DNA of 64,000 nucleotides from NCBI RefSeq assembly GCF_003416895.1, contig NZ_QVIO01000006.1:186001-250000 (forward strand). Direction: 5' to 3'. A program made the position numbers and the translations under genes. Each line of letters opens with the position of its first letter. Position 1 is the first letter of the stretch. Source of the stretch: Duganella sp. BJB476. GTDB taxonomy: Bacteria; Pseudomonadota; Gammaproteobacteria; Burkholderiales; Burkholderiaceae_D. Under the pieces are notes generated by a model, which saw only the letters and a program-made list of their open reading frames with translations, searched no databases and was not told the DNA's origin. This document shows, one piece after another, positions 14,799 to 24,419 of this stretch.

Positions 14799-15908
14799 AT
14801 GCTCAAATTCGCCCAACCCCAACTTGATGAAGACACCATCCAGGCCGTAGCCGCCGTGCTGCGTTCCAATTGGATAGCCACCGGCCCCAATGTCACTGAG
14901 CTGGAGCACGCGCTATCGGAGAGTTTCGGCGCGCGTCCCACGCGCGTGCTGACGTCGGCGACGGGCGCGATGGAGATCGCGCTGCAAGTGTGCGGCATCG
15001 GCCCCGGCGACGAGGTGATCACCTCCGCCCAAACCTTCTTCTCCGCGATGAACATGATCGTTAAGGTCGGCGCCACGCCGGTGTTCGTCGATTGCGAGCT
15101 GCACACCCGCGCCATCGACCTGGCGCAAGTGGAGGCGGCCATCACGCCGCGCACCAGGGCCATCATGCCGACCCATTTCCCCGGCGCGCTCGGTGACATC
15201 GACGCCCTGTACGCGCTGGCCCGGCGCCACCAGCTGCGCGTGATCGAAGACGCCGCATTGGTGCAAGGCTCGTACTGGAAAGACCAGCCGGTGGGCGGCT
15301 TCGGCGACATCGCCGTCTTCAGCTTCCACCCGAATAAAAACATGACCACCATCGAAGGCGGCGCCATCGTCGTCGCCAGCGAGGACGAGGCCAAACTGGT
15401 GGACCTGTTGCGCTTCCACGGCATCAAGCGCCTGCCGGACGACACGCGCGACGTCGCCATCGCCGCCGGAAAATTCAATATGTCCGACGTGTCGGCGGTG
15501 ATCGGCGTCCATCAACTGAAGCAGCTGCCGCGCTTCCTGGCGCAGCGCGCCACGCTGGTCGAGCGCTACTTTGAAAAATTCCCGCCGGTGCCGGGCGTGG
15601 TGCTGCCGCCACAGGGCGTGCCGCGCCAGAGCTGGAACATGTTCAATGTGCTGATCCCGTACGAACAGTTCGGCCTCACGCGCCAGAGCTTCCGCGCGGC
15701 CTTGCAGGCGCAGGGCGTCGGCACTGGCATGTCGTATGAGGCCTGCCACCTGACCACCGTCGGCCGTGGCTACGGCTACACCGAGGGCCAGTTCCCCAAC
15801 GCCGAACGCATCGCGCGCGAAACCGTCACCCTGCCGCTGCACGCGGCGATGACGCTGGAAGAGGTCGACCACGTCTGCGCCGTGGTCGCACAAGTCCTCA
15901 AGTACTGA
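14799..15908 (+). CDS. DegT/DnrJ/EryC1-family PLP aminotransferase
   Basis: About 369 residues from the ATG at 14799 (MLKFAQPQLDEDTIQAVAAV), preceded by AGG at suitable distance. The family pattern is clear: LRSNWIATGPNVTELEHAL, the PLP-phosphate region TSATGAMEIALQVCGIGPGD, ITSAQTFFSAMN, IEDAALVQGSYW, and the Schiff-base lysine in SFHPNKNMTTIEGG. Such enzymes transaminate keto-sugars in surface glycan or antibiotic sugar synthesis. No other sugar-nucleotide genes are adjacent, so its pathway is not shown here. Confidence 0.88.
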   Translation: MLKFAQPQLDEDTIQAVAAVLRSNWIATGPNVTELEHALSESFGARPTRVLTSATGAMEIALQVCGIGPGDEVITSAQTFFSAMNMIVKVGATPVFVDCELHTRAIDLAQVEAAITPRTRAIMPTHFPGALGDIDALYALARRHQLRVIEDAALVQGSYWKDQPVGGFGDIAVFSFHPNKNMTTIEGGAIVVASEDEAKLVDLLRFHGIKRLPDDTRDVAIAAGKFNMSDVSAVIGVHQLKQLPRFLAQRATLVERYFEKFPPVPGVVLPPQGVPRQSWNMFNVLIPYEQFGLTRQSFRAALQAQGVGTGMSYEACHLTTVGRGYGYTEGQFPNAERIARETVTLPLHAAMTLEEVDHVCAVVAQVLKY

Positions 15909-15910
15909 CC

Positions 15911-16375
15911 TTACATGCCGGGCGCCGGCACTTCCGGAATCTGGTTGCGCAGGCTGGCGTTGATGGTGTTCCAACCCTTGATCACGGCGATGGTGTAGCT
16001 GATCTCGGCGATTTCGTTATCGGTGAAATGCTGCTGGAGCAGGGCGAAGTCGTCGTCGCTCGGATGCTGGTGCGGGATCGCGTTGACCGCCTCGGCCCAG
16101 TTCAGCGCCGCGCGTTCGCGGTCGCTGAAGAACGGCGCTTCGCGCCAGCCGGCGATGGCGTTCAGGTGGCGCGGATTGGCTTCCTGCTTGATCAGGTCAC
16201 GCCAGTGCATGTCGATGCATACGCCGCAGCCGTTAATCTGCGACACGCGCAGATTGATCAGCTCCACCAAGCGCGCGCCTAGCGAGCTTTTTTTGACGGC
16301 GCCGGACACAGTGATCATGGCTTGCAGCTGGGGTTGTGCCAGTTGGAAGAAAGGAATGCGGGCAGAGTGGTTCAT
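15911..16375 (-). CDS. carboxymuconolactone decarboxylase/AhpD-like protein (ECF41 partner)
   Basis: 154 residues with the AhpD-like core NLRVSQINGCGVCIDMHWRD, containing the CxxC redox pair and following histidine, then ERAALNWAEAVNAI and IAVIKGWNTINASLR. Members act as alkyl-hydroperoxide reductases or decarboxylases. It lies directly downstream of an ECF41 sigma-factor gene, whose groups are known to neighbour carboxymuconolactone decarboxylase, oxidoreductase or epimerase genes. Its own promoter matches the ECF41 consensus, so it is the probable main target. Confidence 0.88.
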   Translation of the reverse strand: MNHSARIPFFQLAQPQLQAMITVSGAVKKSSLGARLVELINLRVSQINGCGVCIDMHWRDLIKQEANPRHLNAIAGWREAPFFSDRERAALNWAEAVNAIPHQHPSDDDFALLQQHFTDNEIAEISYTIAVIKGWNTINASLRNQIPEVPAPGM

Positions 16376-16428
16376 GATGGTGCCTTTCAGTCAGTGAGGG
16401 CACACCATTGCGCCCTCCATACCTGTAA

Positions 16429-16455
16429 GACGCCCCGGCTTCGCGTTCTGTGACA
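16429..16455 (-). promoter_or_regulatory. ECF41 promoter of the AhpD-like gene
   Basis: On the minus strand TGTCACA (16449-16455) is followed after exactly 16 bases by CGTC (16429-16432), the ECF41 -35/-10 pattern, about 55 bases upstream of the start codon. Confidence 0.85.
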
Positions 16456-16472
16456 GCTTTTCTAAAAAAATC

Positions 16473-17360
16473 TCAAATAAATTGCGGCACGCCGGTCAGC
16501 TTGTCCGGATTGCGCACGATGAAGATCGCCACGATGCGGCCATCCTCCACCTGGAAGGATTGCGCCGATTCCAGCTTGCCGCCCACGTAGCGCACCAGTC
16601 CCGGCACGCCGTTGACGCGCGCCTGCCGGTAGGCGACCTGCTTCGGGTTCTGGTGTTCCAGCGACCAGTACACACCCGCCACGCGCCCCGCGCCGTGCAG
16701 GATGTGCAGGAAGGAGTTGACCTTGCCGCCGCCGTCGGCCACCAGCTGCACATCGCCGGCCATCATCGCCTTCATGGCCGCGCGGTCTCCGACCTTGGCC
16801 GCCTCCATGAACTTGACCAGCAAATCGCGATGCTGCTCCTTCGGCACGTCGAAGCGCGGCTTCTGCTGCTGCACGCGCTCCTGCGCGCGATGCACCATCT
16901 GCCGGCAGGCCGATTCGCTCTTGCCCAGCATGCCCGCGATATCGGCGTAGTCCTGGTCGAACACCTGCCGCATCAGGAACGCCGCGCGCTCCTCTGGCGA
17001 CAGCCGCTCCAGCACCCACAGGAAGGCCATCGACACCTCGCTCGCCAGCTCCGCGCTGCTCTCCGGCGTGCGCTCGTCCAGCTCCACGATCGGTTCCGGC
17101 AGCCACCAGCCGACATAGGATTCGCGCTCCGCCATGCGCGAGCGCAGGCGGTCGATGGCGAGGCGGGTGGTGATGGTGACCAGCCAGGCCTCGGCCGATT
17201 GCACCGCTTCCTTTTCGCTGCCGTGCCAGCGCAGCCAGGCATCCTGCACCACGTCCTCGGCGTCGGCGCGGGTGCCGAGCATGCGGTAGGCGATGGAGAA
17301 CAGCCGTGGGCGCAGCGCGGCGAAGGTGGCCAGTTCGGCAGGGGAGGTGGTCTCGGTCAT
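16473..17360 (-). CDS. ECF41-group sigma factor with C-terminal regulatory domain
   Basis: 295 residues. Sigma region 2 (about 10-80, RLFSIAYRMLGTRADAEDVV), the linker motif WLPEP (86-90), sigma region 4 (about 115-165, YADIAGMLGKSESACRQMVH) and a SnoaL/NTF2-like C-terminal domain (about 175-295) with the hallmark DGGGK (209-213). Both motifs are diagnostic of ECF41, in which the fused C-terminal domain takes the place of a separate anti-sigma factor and tunes activity. It has an ECF41-type promoter of its own and should be autoregulated. Confidence 0.95.
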   Translation of the reverse strand: MTETTSPAELATFAALRPRLFSIAYRMLGTRADAEDVVQDAWLRWHGSEKEAVQSAEAWLVTITTRLAIDRLRSRMAERESYVGWWLPEPIVELDERTPESSAELASEVSMAFLWVLERLSPEERAAFLMRQVFDQDYADIAGMLGKSESACRQMVHRAQERVQQQKPRFDVPKEQHRDLLVKFMEAAKVGDRAAMKAMMAGDVQLVADGGGKVNSFLHILHGAGRVAGVYWSLEHQNPKQVAYRQARVNGVPGLVRYVGGKLESAQSFQVEDGRIVAIFIVRNPDKLTGVPQFI

Positions 17361-17390
17361 GGCAAGTAAAAGTAGTCGTCGTCGAGCTTA

Positions 17391-17417
17391 GACGCGCTGG
17401 CATCCGGTTTTGTGACA
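17391..17417 (-). promoter_or_regulatory. ECF41 autoregulatory promoter
   Basis: On the minus strand TGTCACA (17411-17417), 16 bases, then CGTC (17391-17394), about 30 bases upstream of the sigma-factor ATG. The spacing is identical to that in front of the AhpD-like gene. Confidence 0.85.
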
Positions 17418-17651
17418 GATGTTGATCAGCTGTTGATGAACTGTTGATTTCATAGCACCCCGCAGTGCAGCAAAAAAATACAACACTCTGCGCAAAAATA
17501 TTTTACGTTCTTCCCGCAAGCCGCGCCAGTCCACACAAGGCGTGTGGTGTCTTTATCCAGAATGTGAATTTAGATGTACGTAATGATTCGTGTGCGACGC
17601 AACAAATTCGCCTTACGCTGACTTGACTCCTCAACAATAACAGGAACCGCC

Positions 17652-18776
<1,125 letters not shown>

Positions 18777-18790
18777 TGGGGGCCACGACC

Positions 18791-19426
18791 ATGCGTCTGC
18801 AGGCGCACCGGCTGGCGTGCGCGCGCGGCGAGCGGCAGCTGTTCAGCGATCTGAATTTCGAGCTGCAAAGCGGCGAGGCCTTGTGGCTCAAGGGCGGCAA
18901 CGGCAGCGGCAAAACCAGCCTGCTGCGATTGCTGTGCGGCCTGGGGCGGCCGCTGGCCGGCGAAGTGCGCTGGAACGGCCGTCCCATCCAGCAGCTACGC
19001 GAGGATTATCACCGCCAATTGATCTACTGCGGCCACGCTAGCGCCGTCAAGGACGACCTGTCGGCGTGGGAGAACGTGGCCACCGCCAGCACACTGTCCG
19101 GCACCGCGTGCAGCCGCGAGCAGGCCGTGGTGGCGTTGGTCAGCGTAGGACTGGGCGGCGCGGCGGATCTGCCGGCGCGCGCGCTGTCGCAGGGGCAGCG
19201 GAGGCGGGTGGCGCTGGCGCGGCTGGCGATTGATCCGCTGCCACCCTTGCTGCTGCTGGATGAACCGTTTGTCGCGCTGGACCAGGCGGCAGTGCAAACC
19301 TTGTGCCGCACGCTGAACCGGCACCTGGCGGGCGGCGGCATGCTGGTCTACACCACACACCAGGCGCAGGCCCTGCAAGCGCGGCGCCTGGAGCAGTTCG
19401 ACCTGGACCGGCTGCTGCCATGCTGA
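18791..19426 (+). CDS. ccmA: cytochrome c maturation ATPase CcmA
   Basis: About 211 residues from ATG 18791 (GGGGG 8 bases upstream; TTG 18773 and ATG 18776 are alternatives). ABC ATPase with Walker A GGNGSGKTSLLRLL, signature LSQGQRRRVALARL, Walker B LLLLDEPFVALD and switch His in TTHQAQ. With CcmB it drives release of heme-loaded CcmE from CcmC in System I. It is the first gene of a nine-gene operon whose genes overlap or nearly touch. Confidence 0.95.
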   Translation: MRLQAHRLACARGERQLFSDLNFELQSGEALWLKGGNGSGKTSLLRLLCGLGRPLAGEVRWNGRPIQQLREDYHRQLIYCGHASAVKDDLSAWENVATASTLSGTACSREQAVVALVSVGLGGAADLPARALSQGQRRRVALARLAIDPLPPLLLLDEPFVALDQAAVQTLCRTLNRHLAGGGMLVYTTHQAQALQARRLEQFDLDRLLPC

Positions 19427-20088
19427 CCGCGCTGGCCCATGTGATACGGCGCGACCTGCTGCTGGCCTTCCGCCGCCGCACCGATATTTTGAGCACGCTG
19501 ACGTTCTTCGTCATCGTCTGCACCTTATTCCCGCTGGGCGTGGGGCCGGAGCCGGAACTGCTTCGGACACTGGGCCCCGGCGTGCTGTGGGTGGCGGCGC
19601 TGCTGGCCAGCACGCTGGCGCTGAACCGCCTGTTCGGCCTCGATCACGCCGACGGCACGCTGGAGCAGATGCTGCTGTCGTCCGAACCGCTGGTGCTGAT
19701 CGTGGCCGGCAAGGTGGTCGCGCACTGGCTGGTCAGCGGCCTGCCGCTGGTGCTGCTGACGCCTGTACTGGCCTTGCAGTTCGGCTTGAGTGGGGAGGCG
19801 ACGACGTCGGTGGCTCTCAGCCTGCTGGTCGGCACGCCGGCACTGAGCCTGGTGGGCGCCATCGGCGCCGCGCTCACGTTGGATGTGCGCGGCGGCGGCG
19901 TGCTGGTGGCCCTGCTGGTGCTGCCCTTGTATGCGCCGGTGCTGATCTTCGGCGCAGGCGCCGCCGTGGCCGATGCCGGCAGCAGCACGGCCGAAGCCAA
20001 TCTGCTGCTGCTAGGCGGCTTGCTGGCCGGCGCGGCGGCACTGGCGCCGTGGGCCACCGCATCGGCGCTGCGGATTTCGTTGGAATGA
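19420..20088 (+). CDS. ccmB: cytochrome c maturation permease CcmB
   Basis: About 222 residues from ATG 19420, which overlaps the ccmA stop (ATGCTGA). Six hydrophobic segments; opening MLTALAHVIRRDLLLAFRRR and the motif PLVLLTPVLALQFGL are typical of the CcmB membrane subunit. It partners CcmA in the ABC complex that recycles CcmE. Confidence 0.93.
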   Translation: MLTALAHVIRRDLLLAFRRRTDILSTLTFFVIVCTLFPLGVGPEPELLRTLGPGVLWVAALLASTLALNRLFGLDHADGTLEQMLLSSEPLVLIVAGKVVAHWLVSGLPLVLLTPVLALQFGLSGEATTSVALSLLVGTPALSLVGAIGAALTLDVRGGGVLVALLVLPLYAPVLIFGAGAAVADAGSSTAEANLLLLGGLLAGAAALAPWATASALRISLE

Positions 20089-20107
20089 CTAAAGAAGGAA
20101 CACCATT

Positions 20108-20893
20108 GTGCTGAGCATCCGAACCTTCTACACCACCGGCGCCGAACATCCGCGCGCCGGCAGCTGGCTGCGCTACGCCGCACCGCAGGCCTTCTTCCCG
20201 CTGGCCGGGCGCCTGATACCGTGGCTGCTGGCCGCCGCGCTGCTGCTGTCGGCTATAGGCCTGTATATCGGCCTGTTCGCCGCGCCGACCGATTTCCAGC
20301 AGGGCGACGCCTACCGCATCATCTTCGTCCACGTTCCCGCAGCGTGGCTGTCGATGCTGATCTACCTGGCGATGGCCTTCTGGGCGGCCGTCGGGCTGGT
20401 GCTGAACACGCGGCTGTCGTCGATGATGGCCAGCGCGCTGGCGCCCACCGGCGCCTTGTTCACCTTCCTGGCGCTGTGGACCGGCGCCTTGTGGGGCAAG
20501 CCGACATGGGGCGCGTGGTGGGTGTGGGACGCGCGGCTGACGTCGGAGCTGATCCTGCTGTTCCTCTACATCGGCTTCATGGCGCTGCAAGCGGCGATAT
20601 CCGATCCGCGCCGCGCCGACCGCGCCGGCGCCGTGCTGGCGCTGGTGGGCGTGGTCAACGTGCCGGTGATTTATTTTTCCGTCCAGTGGTGGAACACGCT
20701 GCACCAGGGTTCCTCGGTATCGCTGCGCAGCGCGCCGACGATGGCGACGCTGATGCTGCAAGGGATGCTGATCATGACGCTGGCATTGTGGGCCTATGCC
20801 ATCGCCGCCACGCTGCAAAGACTGCGCGCCATCGTGCTGGAACGCGAGCGGCGCGCGGAATGGGTACAACGTTACATCACGGAGCAACAATGA
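20108..20893 (+). CDS. ccmC: heme-handling protein CcmC
   Basis: 261 residues from a GTG after AAGGAA. Six membrane helices and the tryptophan-rich WGAWWVWDARLTSE motif with flanking conserved histidines (FVHVP, WWNTLHQGSS), which present heme to CcmE in the periplasm. It ends in an ATGA overlap with ccmD. The C-terminal tail is slightly longer than in enterobacterial CcmC. Confidence 0.95.
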   Translation: MLSIRTFYTTGAEHPRAGSWLRYAAPQAFFPLAGRLIPWLLAAALLLSAIGLYIGLFAAPTDFQQGDAYRIIFVHVPAAWLSMLIYLAMAFWAAVGLVLNTRLSSMMASALAPTGALFTFLALWTGALWGKPTWGAWWVWDARLTSELILLFLYIGFMALQAAISDPRRADRAGAVLALVGVVNVPVIYFSVQWWNTLHQGSSVSLRSAPTMATLMLQGMLIMTLALWAYAIAATLQRLRAIVLERERRAEWVQRYITEQQ

Positions 20894-21057
20894 TTTGGGA
20901 TAGCTGGAGCGATTTGATCGCGATGGGTGGGTATGCGAAGTACGTATGGGGCTCGTTCGCCGTCGTTGCGGTGGTGCTGGTAGGAGAACAGGTTGCACTC
21001 GCGCTGCGCCACCGCTCCGCGCTGAAGGCCGCACGCACCGCCGGGGAAAGCTCATGA
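20890..21057 (+). CDS. ccmD: CcmD, small membrane subunit
   Basis: 55 residues (MIWDSWSDLIAMGGYAKYVW, then one membrane helix, then a basic tail). The WxxxxxMGGYAxYVW opening is the CcmD signature. It is translationally coupled to ccmC (ATGA) and to ccmE by another overlap. It helps release holo-CcmE from the CcmABC complex. Confidence 0.9.
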   Translation: MIWDSWSDLIAMGGYAKYVWGSFAVVAVVLVGEQVALALRHRSALKAARTAGESS

Positions 21058-21497
21058 CGCGCCGTCAACAGCGCCTGGCGTTGCTGGCGGCGGCATTGAG
21101 CGCATTGCTGGTGGCGGCGTGGCTGATACTGTCGGCCTTCCAGAAAAACCTGGTCTTCTTCTTCACCCCCAGCCAGGTGCTGGCCGGCGAAGCGCCGCAC
21201 AACAAAAGCTTCCGCATGGGCGGCATGGTCGAACCGAACAGCCTGAAACGCGAGGCGGACGGCATCACCGTCAGCTTCATCGTCACCGACACCGTGCAGC
21301 GCCTGCCAGTGCACTATCGGGGCATCCTGCCGGACCTGTTCAAGGAAGGCAAGGGCGTGGTCGCGCAAGGGAAACTGGGCGACGACCACCGCTTCGTGGC
21401 CGACGAAGTGCTGGCCAAGCACGATGAAAACTACATGCCGCCGGACGCCGCCTACGCGCTGAAAAAAGGCCGGCAAACTGCCAAGGTGGACAAATGA
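21054..21497 (+). CDS. ccmE: periplasmic heme chaperone CcmE
   Basis: 147 residues from ATG 21054, overlapping the ccmD stop. One N-terminal membrane anchor (about 8-28), then the OB-fold domain with RMGGMVEPNSLKRE and VHYRGILPDLFKEGKGVVA. The heme-linking histidine is in LAKHDENYMPP. It carries heme covalently from CcmC to CcmF. Confidence 0.95.
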   Translation: MTRRQQRLALLAAALSALLVAAWLILSAFQKNLVFFFTPSQVLAGEAPHNKSFRMGGMVEPNSLKREADGITVSFIVTDTVQRLPVHYRGILPDLFKEGKGVVAQGKLGDDHRFVADEVLAKHDENYMPPDAAYALKKGRQTAKVDK

Positions 21498-23467
21498 TCG
21501 CCGAATTGGGTAACTTCGCGCTGATGCTGGCCCTGTGCCTGGCGCTGGTGCAAGGCAGCCTGCCGCTGCTCGGCGCCTGGCGCGGCAACCAGCGCTGGAT
21601 CGCGCTGGCGCGGCCTGCGGCGGCTGGCCAGTTCGTGTTTGTCAGCTTCGCCTTCGGCTGCTTGCTGGCCGCGTTTGTCGGCAACGATTTCTCAGTCGCC
21701 TATGTGGCGTCCAATTCCAATTCCACGCTGCCGGTCTACTTCCGCGTGGCGGCCGTGTGGGGAGGGCACGAGGGTTCGCTGCTGTTGTGGGTGCAGATCC
21801 TGGCCGTGTGGACCGCTGCGGTGGCGGTATTCAGCCGCCGCCTGCCTGCCGCGATGACGGCGCGGGTGCTGGGTGTGATGGCTTGGATCAGCGTCGGCTT
21901 CCTGCTGTTCATGCTGTTCACCTCCAATCCCTTCGACCGCCTGCTGCCTGCCGCGCGCGATGGCCGCGACCTCAATCCGCTGTTGCAGGACTTCGGCATG
22001 ATCATTCATCCGCCCTTGCTGTACATGGGCTACGTCGGTTTCTCGGTGGCGTTCGCGTTCGCCATCGCGGCGCTTCTGAGCGGCCAGCTGGATGCGGCTT
22101 GGGCGCGCTGGTCGCGGCCCTGGACGCTGGTGGCATGGGCCTTCCTCACGCTGGGCATCTTCATGGGCAGCTTCTGGGCCTACTATGAACTGGGCTGGGG
22201 CGGCTGGTGGTTCTGGGACGCGGTGGAAAACGCCTCTTTCATGCCATGGCTGGTCGGCACGGCGCTGATCCATTCGCTAGCGGTGACGGAAAAGCGCGGC
22301 AGCTTCAAGAACTGGACGGTGCTGTTGGCGATCGTCGCGTTCTCGCTGTCGCTGCTGGGAACCTTCCTGGTGCGCTCGGGCGTGCTGACGTCGGTGCATG
22401 CGTTTGCGACCGATCCGCGCCGCGGCCTGTTCATCCTGATCTTCCTGGCGATCGTCATCGGCGGCTCGCTGGCGCTGTACGCGTGGCGCGCGCCGTCGGT
22501 CGGGCTGGGCGGACGCTTCGCGCTGTTCTCGCGCGAATCGCTGCTGTTGCTGAATAACGTGCTGCTGCTGACGGCGGCGGCCACGGTCTTGCTGGGCACC
22601 TTGTATCCCTTGTTCCTGGATGCGCTGGACCTGGGCAAGATATCGGTGGGCGCACCGTACTTCGAGTCGGTGTTTGTGCCGCTGATGCTGCCGGTGCTGG
22701 TGTTGATGGCGGCCGCGCCTTTCGTCGAATGGAAGTCGGCGCCGCTGCCGCCGGTGCTGGCGCGGTTGTCGCGCATCGCGCAGACGTCGTTGCTGTTTGG
22801 CCTGGCAGCCTGGCTGGCCTGGAAGATGACGCCGGCCGTGGCGGGCGGCTTGATGCTGTCGGTGTGGATTTTGCTCGGCACGGCGCTGCATCTGTATCAG
22901 CGTGTTGCGGCGCCGGGGCAGGGCGTATCGCTCGGCCACCATCTAGGCAAGCAGCCCTTGAGCTACTGGGGCATGCTGGCTGCACACGCGGGCGTGGCGG
23001 TGTTCGTGGCCGGTGTCACGCTGGTCAAGGGCGGTGAAGTCTCCGAGGACGCCAGCATGCGCGTCGGCGACCGCATCGTCAGCAGCGGCTGGCGCTACAG
23101 CTTTACCGCGCTGGAGAAAGTCGATGGCCCGAACTACATCGCCGCCCGCGCAACCTTCGAAGTGCGCACCGGCGATGGCCAGGTACTGATGCTGCATCCG
23201 GAAAAGCGCTACTACACCGTGCAGCAGATGCCGATGACGGAGGCGGCCATTGATCGCGGCTTCACGCGTGACATCTACCTGTCGCTGGGCGAACCATCCA
23301 CTGACGGCGCCTGGGCGGTGCGCATGCAGCGCAAGCCGTTTGTCGGCTGGATCTGGGCCGGCTGCCTGATTATCGCCGCTGGCGGCTTGCTGGCCGCATC
23401 CGACAAACGTTACCGGCTGGCGCGGCAAGCGACTGTCTTGCCGCCCACCACAGCGATTCCCATTTGA
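21494..23467 (+). CDS. ccmF: cytochrome c heme lyase CcmF
   Basis: 657 residues, about 14-15 membrane helices. Contains the tryptophan-rich GWGGWWFWDAVENASFMPWL motif and histidines near FGMIIHPPLLYMGYVG and the later HSLAVTEKRGSFKNW. It starts in an ATGA overlap with ccmE. With CcmH and CcmI it attaches heme to CxxCH of apocytochromes; the cytochromes encoded in the opposite operon are obvious clients. Confidence 0.96.
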   Translation: MIAELGNFALMLALCLALVQGSLPLLGAWRGNQRWIALARPAAAGQFVFVSFAFGCLLAAFVGNDFSVAYVASNSNSTLPVYFRVAAVWGGHEGSLLLWVQILAVWTAAVAVFSRRLPAAMTARVLGVMAWISVGFLLFMLFTSNPFDRLLPAARDGRDLNPLLQDFGMIIHPPLLYMGYVGFSVAFAFAIAALLSGQLDAAWARWSRPWTLVAWAFLTLGIFMGSFWAYYELGWGGWWFWDAVENASFMPWLVGTALIHSLAVTEKRGSFKNWTVLLAIVAFSLSLLGTFLVRSGVLTSVHAFATDPRRGLFILIFLAIVIGGSLALYAWRAPSVGLGGRFALFSRESLLLLNNVLLLTAAATVLLGTLYPLFLDALDLGKISVGAPYFESVFVPLMLPVLVLMAAAPFVEWKSAPLPPVLARLSRIAQTSLLFGLAAWLAWKMTPAVAGGLMLSVWILLGTALHLYQRVAAPGQGVSLGHHLGKQPLSYWGMLAAHAGVAVFVAGVTLVKGGEVSEDASMRVGDRIVSSGWRYSFTALEKVDGPNYIAARATFEVRTGDGQVLMLHPEKRYYTVQQMPMTEAAIDRGFTRDIYLSLGEPSTDGAWAVRMQRKPFVGWIWAGCLIIAAGGLLAASDKRYRLARQATVLPPTTAIPI

Positions 23468-23479
23468 CCCGGAGTGAAG

Positions 23480-24007
23480 ATGAAACGATACATACTGCCG
23501 CTGGGCGGCTTCCTGATACTGCTGATTTTTCTGGGCATAGGCCTGCGCCTCAAGCCCCAGGAGATACCGTCGCCGCTGATCGGCAAGCACGTGCCGGTGT
23601 TCTCGCTGCCGCAGGTTGAGGACGCGGGGCGTAGCTTCAGTTCGAAGGATATGGAAGGCAAGGTCTGGGTTCTGAACGTCTGGGCGTCGTGGTGCGCGCC
23701 ATGCCGCGCCGAGCATCCCGTGTTGCTGGAGTTTTCCCGGCTGGCGGCGGCGCCGGTCGTGGGACTGAACTACAACGACGTGCGCGGCGACAGCCAGAAG
23801 TGGTTGAAGGAGTTCGGCAACCCCTACCAGGTATCCGCCTTTGACGGCGACGGCAAGACCGGCATCGAGTTCGGCGTCTACGGCGTTCCGGAGACCTTCG
23901 TCATCGACAAACAGGGGCAGATACGGTTGAAGCTTACCGGCCCGCTGACGTCGGAGCTGATACGCGAGAAGCTGCTGCCCATCATAAAGGAGCTCAATCG
24001 TGCCTGA
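23480..24007 (+). CDS. ccmG: thiol:disulfide oxidoreductase CcmG (DsbE)
   Basis: About 175 residues from ATG 23480 (GGAG 5 bases upstream; a GTG at 23474 is less likely). One membrane anchor (about 3-22) and a thioredoxin fold with WASWCAPCRAEHPVL (CxxC), the acidic insertion after it, and GVPETFVID. It keeps apocytochrome CxxCH thiols reduced for heme attachment. Confidence 0.94.
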   Translation: MKRYILPLGGFLILLIFLGIGLRLKPQEIPSPLIGKHVPVFSLPQVEDAGRSFSSKDMEGKVWVLNVWASWCAPCRAEHPVLLEFSRLAAAPVVGLNYNDVRGDSQKWLKEFGNPYQVSAFDGDGKTGIEFGVYGVPETFVIDKQGQIRLKLTGPLTSELIREKLLPIIKELNRA

Positions 24008-24419
24008 GCTGCGCCGCCTGCTGGCATGCCTCGCTGCGGCGTTGTCGCTGCTCGCGCAGGCCGCGCCTTCCACCGCCGATGCGGCACTGGAGCTGCGCGT
24101 CCAGCATGTCGCCGAGCAGCTGCGGTGCTTGGTCTGCCAGAACCAGACCATCGCCGACTCGCACGCCCAGCTGGCGATGGACCTGAAGAAGGAAGCGCGC
24201 AACCAATTGGCGCAAGGCCGTTCGGAGCAGGACGTGGTTGAGTTCATGGTGCAGCGCTATGGCGACTTTGTGCTGTACCGGCCACCGTTCAAGGCCGTTA
24301 CCTGGCTGCTATGGGTGGGGCCCTTCGCGCTGCTTGCCGCCGGTTTGCTGGCGCTCCTGTATCAATTGCGACAACGCGGTCTTGCCGAAGGCGAGCTCGC
24401 AACAGAGGAATTCGAATGA
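24000..24419 (+). CDS. ccmH: CcmH/CycL thiol-reductase subunit of heme lyase
   Basis: 139 residues from a GTG overlapping the ccmG stop by 8 bases. Signal peptide, helical periplasmic domain with the LRCLVCQNQTIADSHA motif (CxxC), then a C-terminal membrane helix (about 100-122). It is the short CcmH form; the TPR part is separate as CcmI. Confidence 0.94.
   Translation: MPELRRLLACLAAALSLLAQAAPSTADAALELRVQHVAEQLRCLVCQNQTIADSHAQLAMDLKKEARNQLAQGRSEQDVVEFMVQRYGDFVLYRPPFKAVTWLLWVGPFALLAAGLLALLYQLRQRGLAEGELATEEFE

Noticed and set aside
17421..17651. Sigma-54 promoter in front of the activator-ccm operon
   Set aside because: No TGGCAC-N5-TTGC-like sequence was found, so the operon probably uses another sigma factor.
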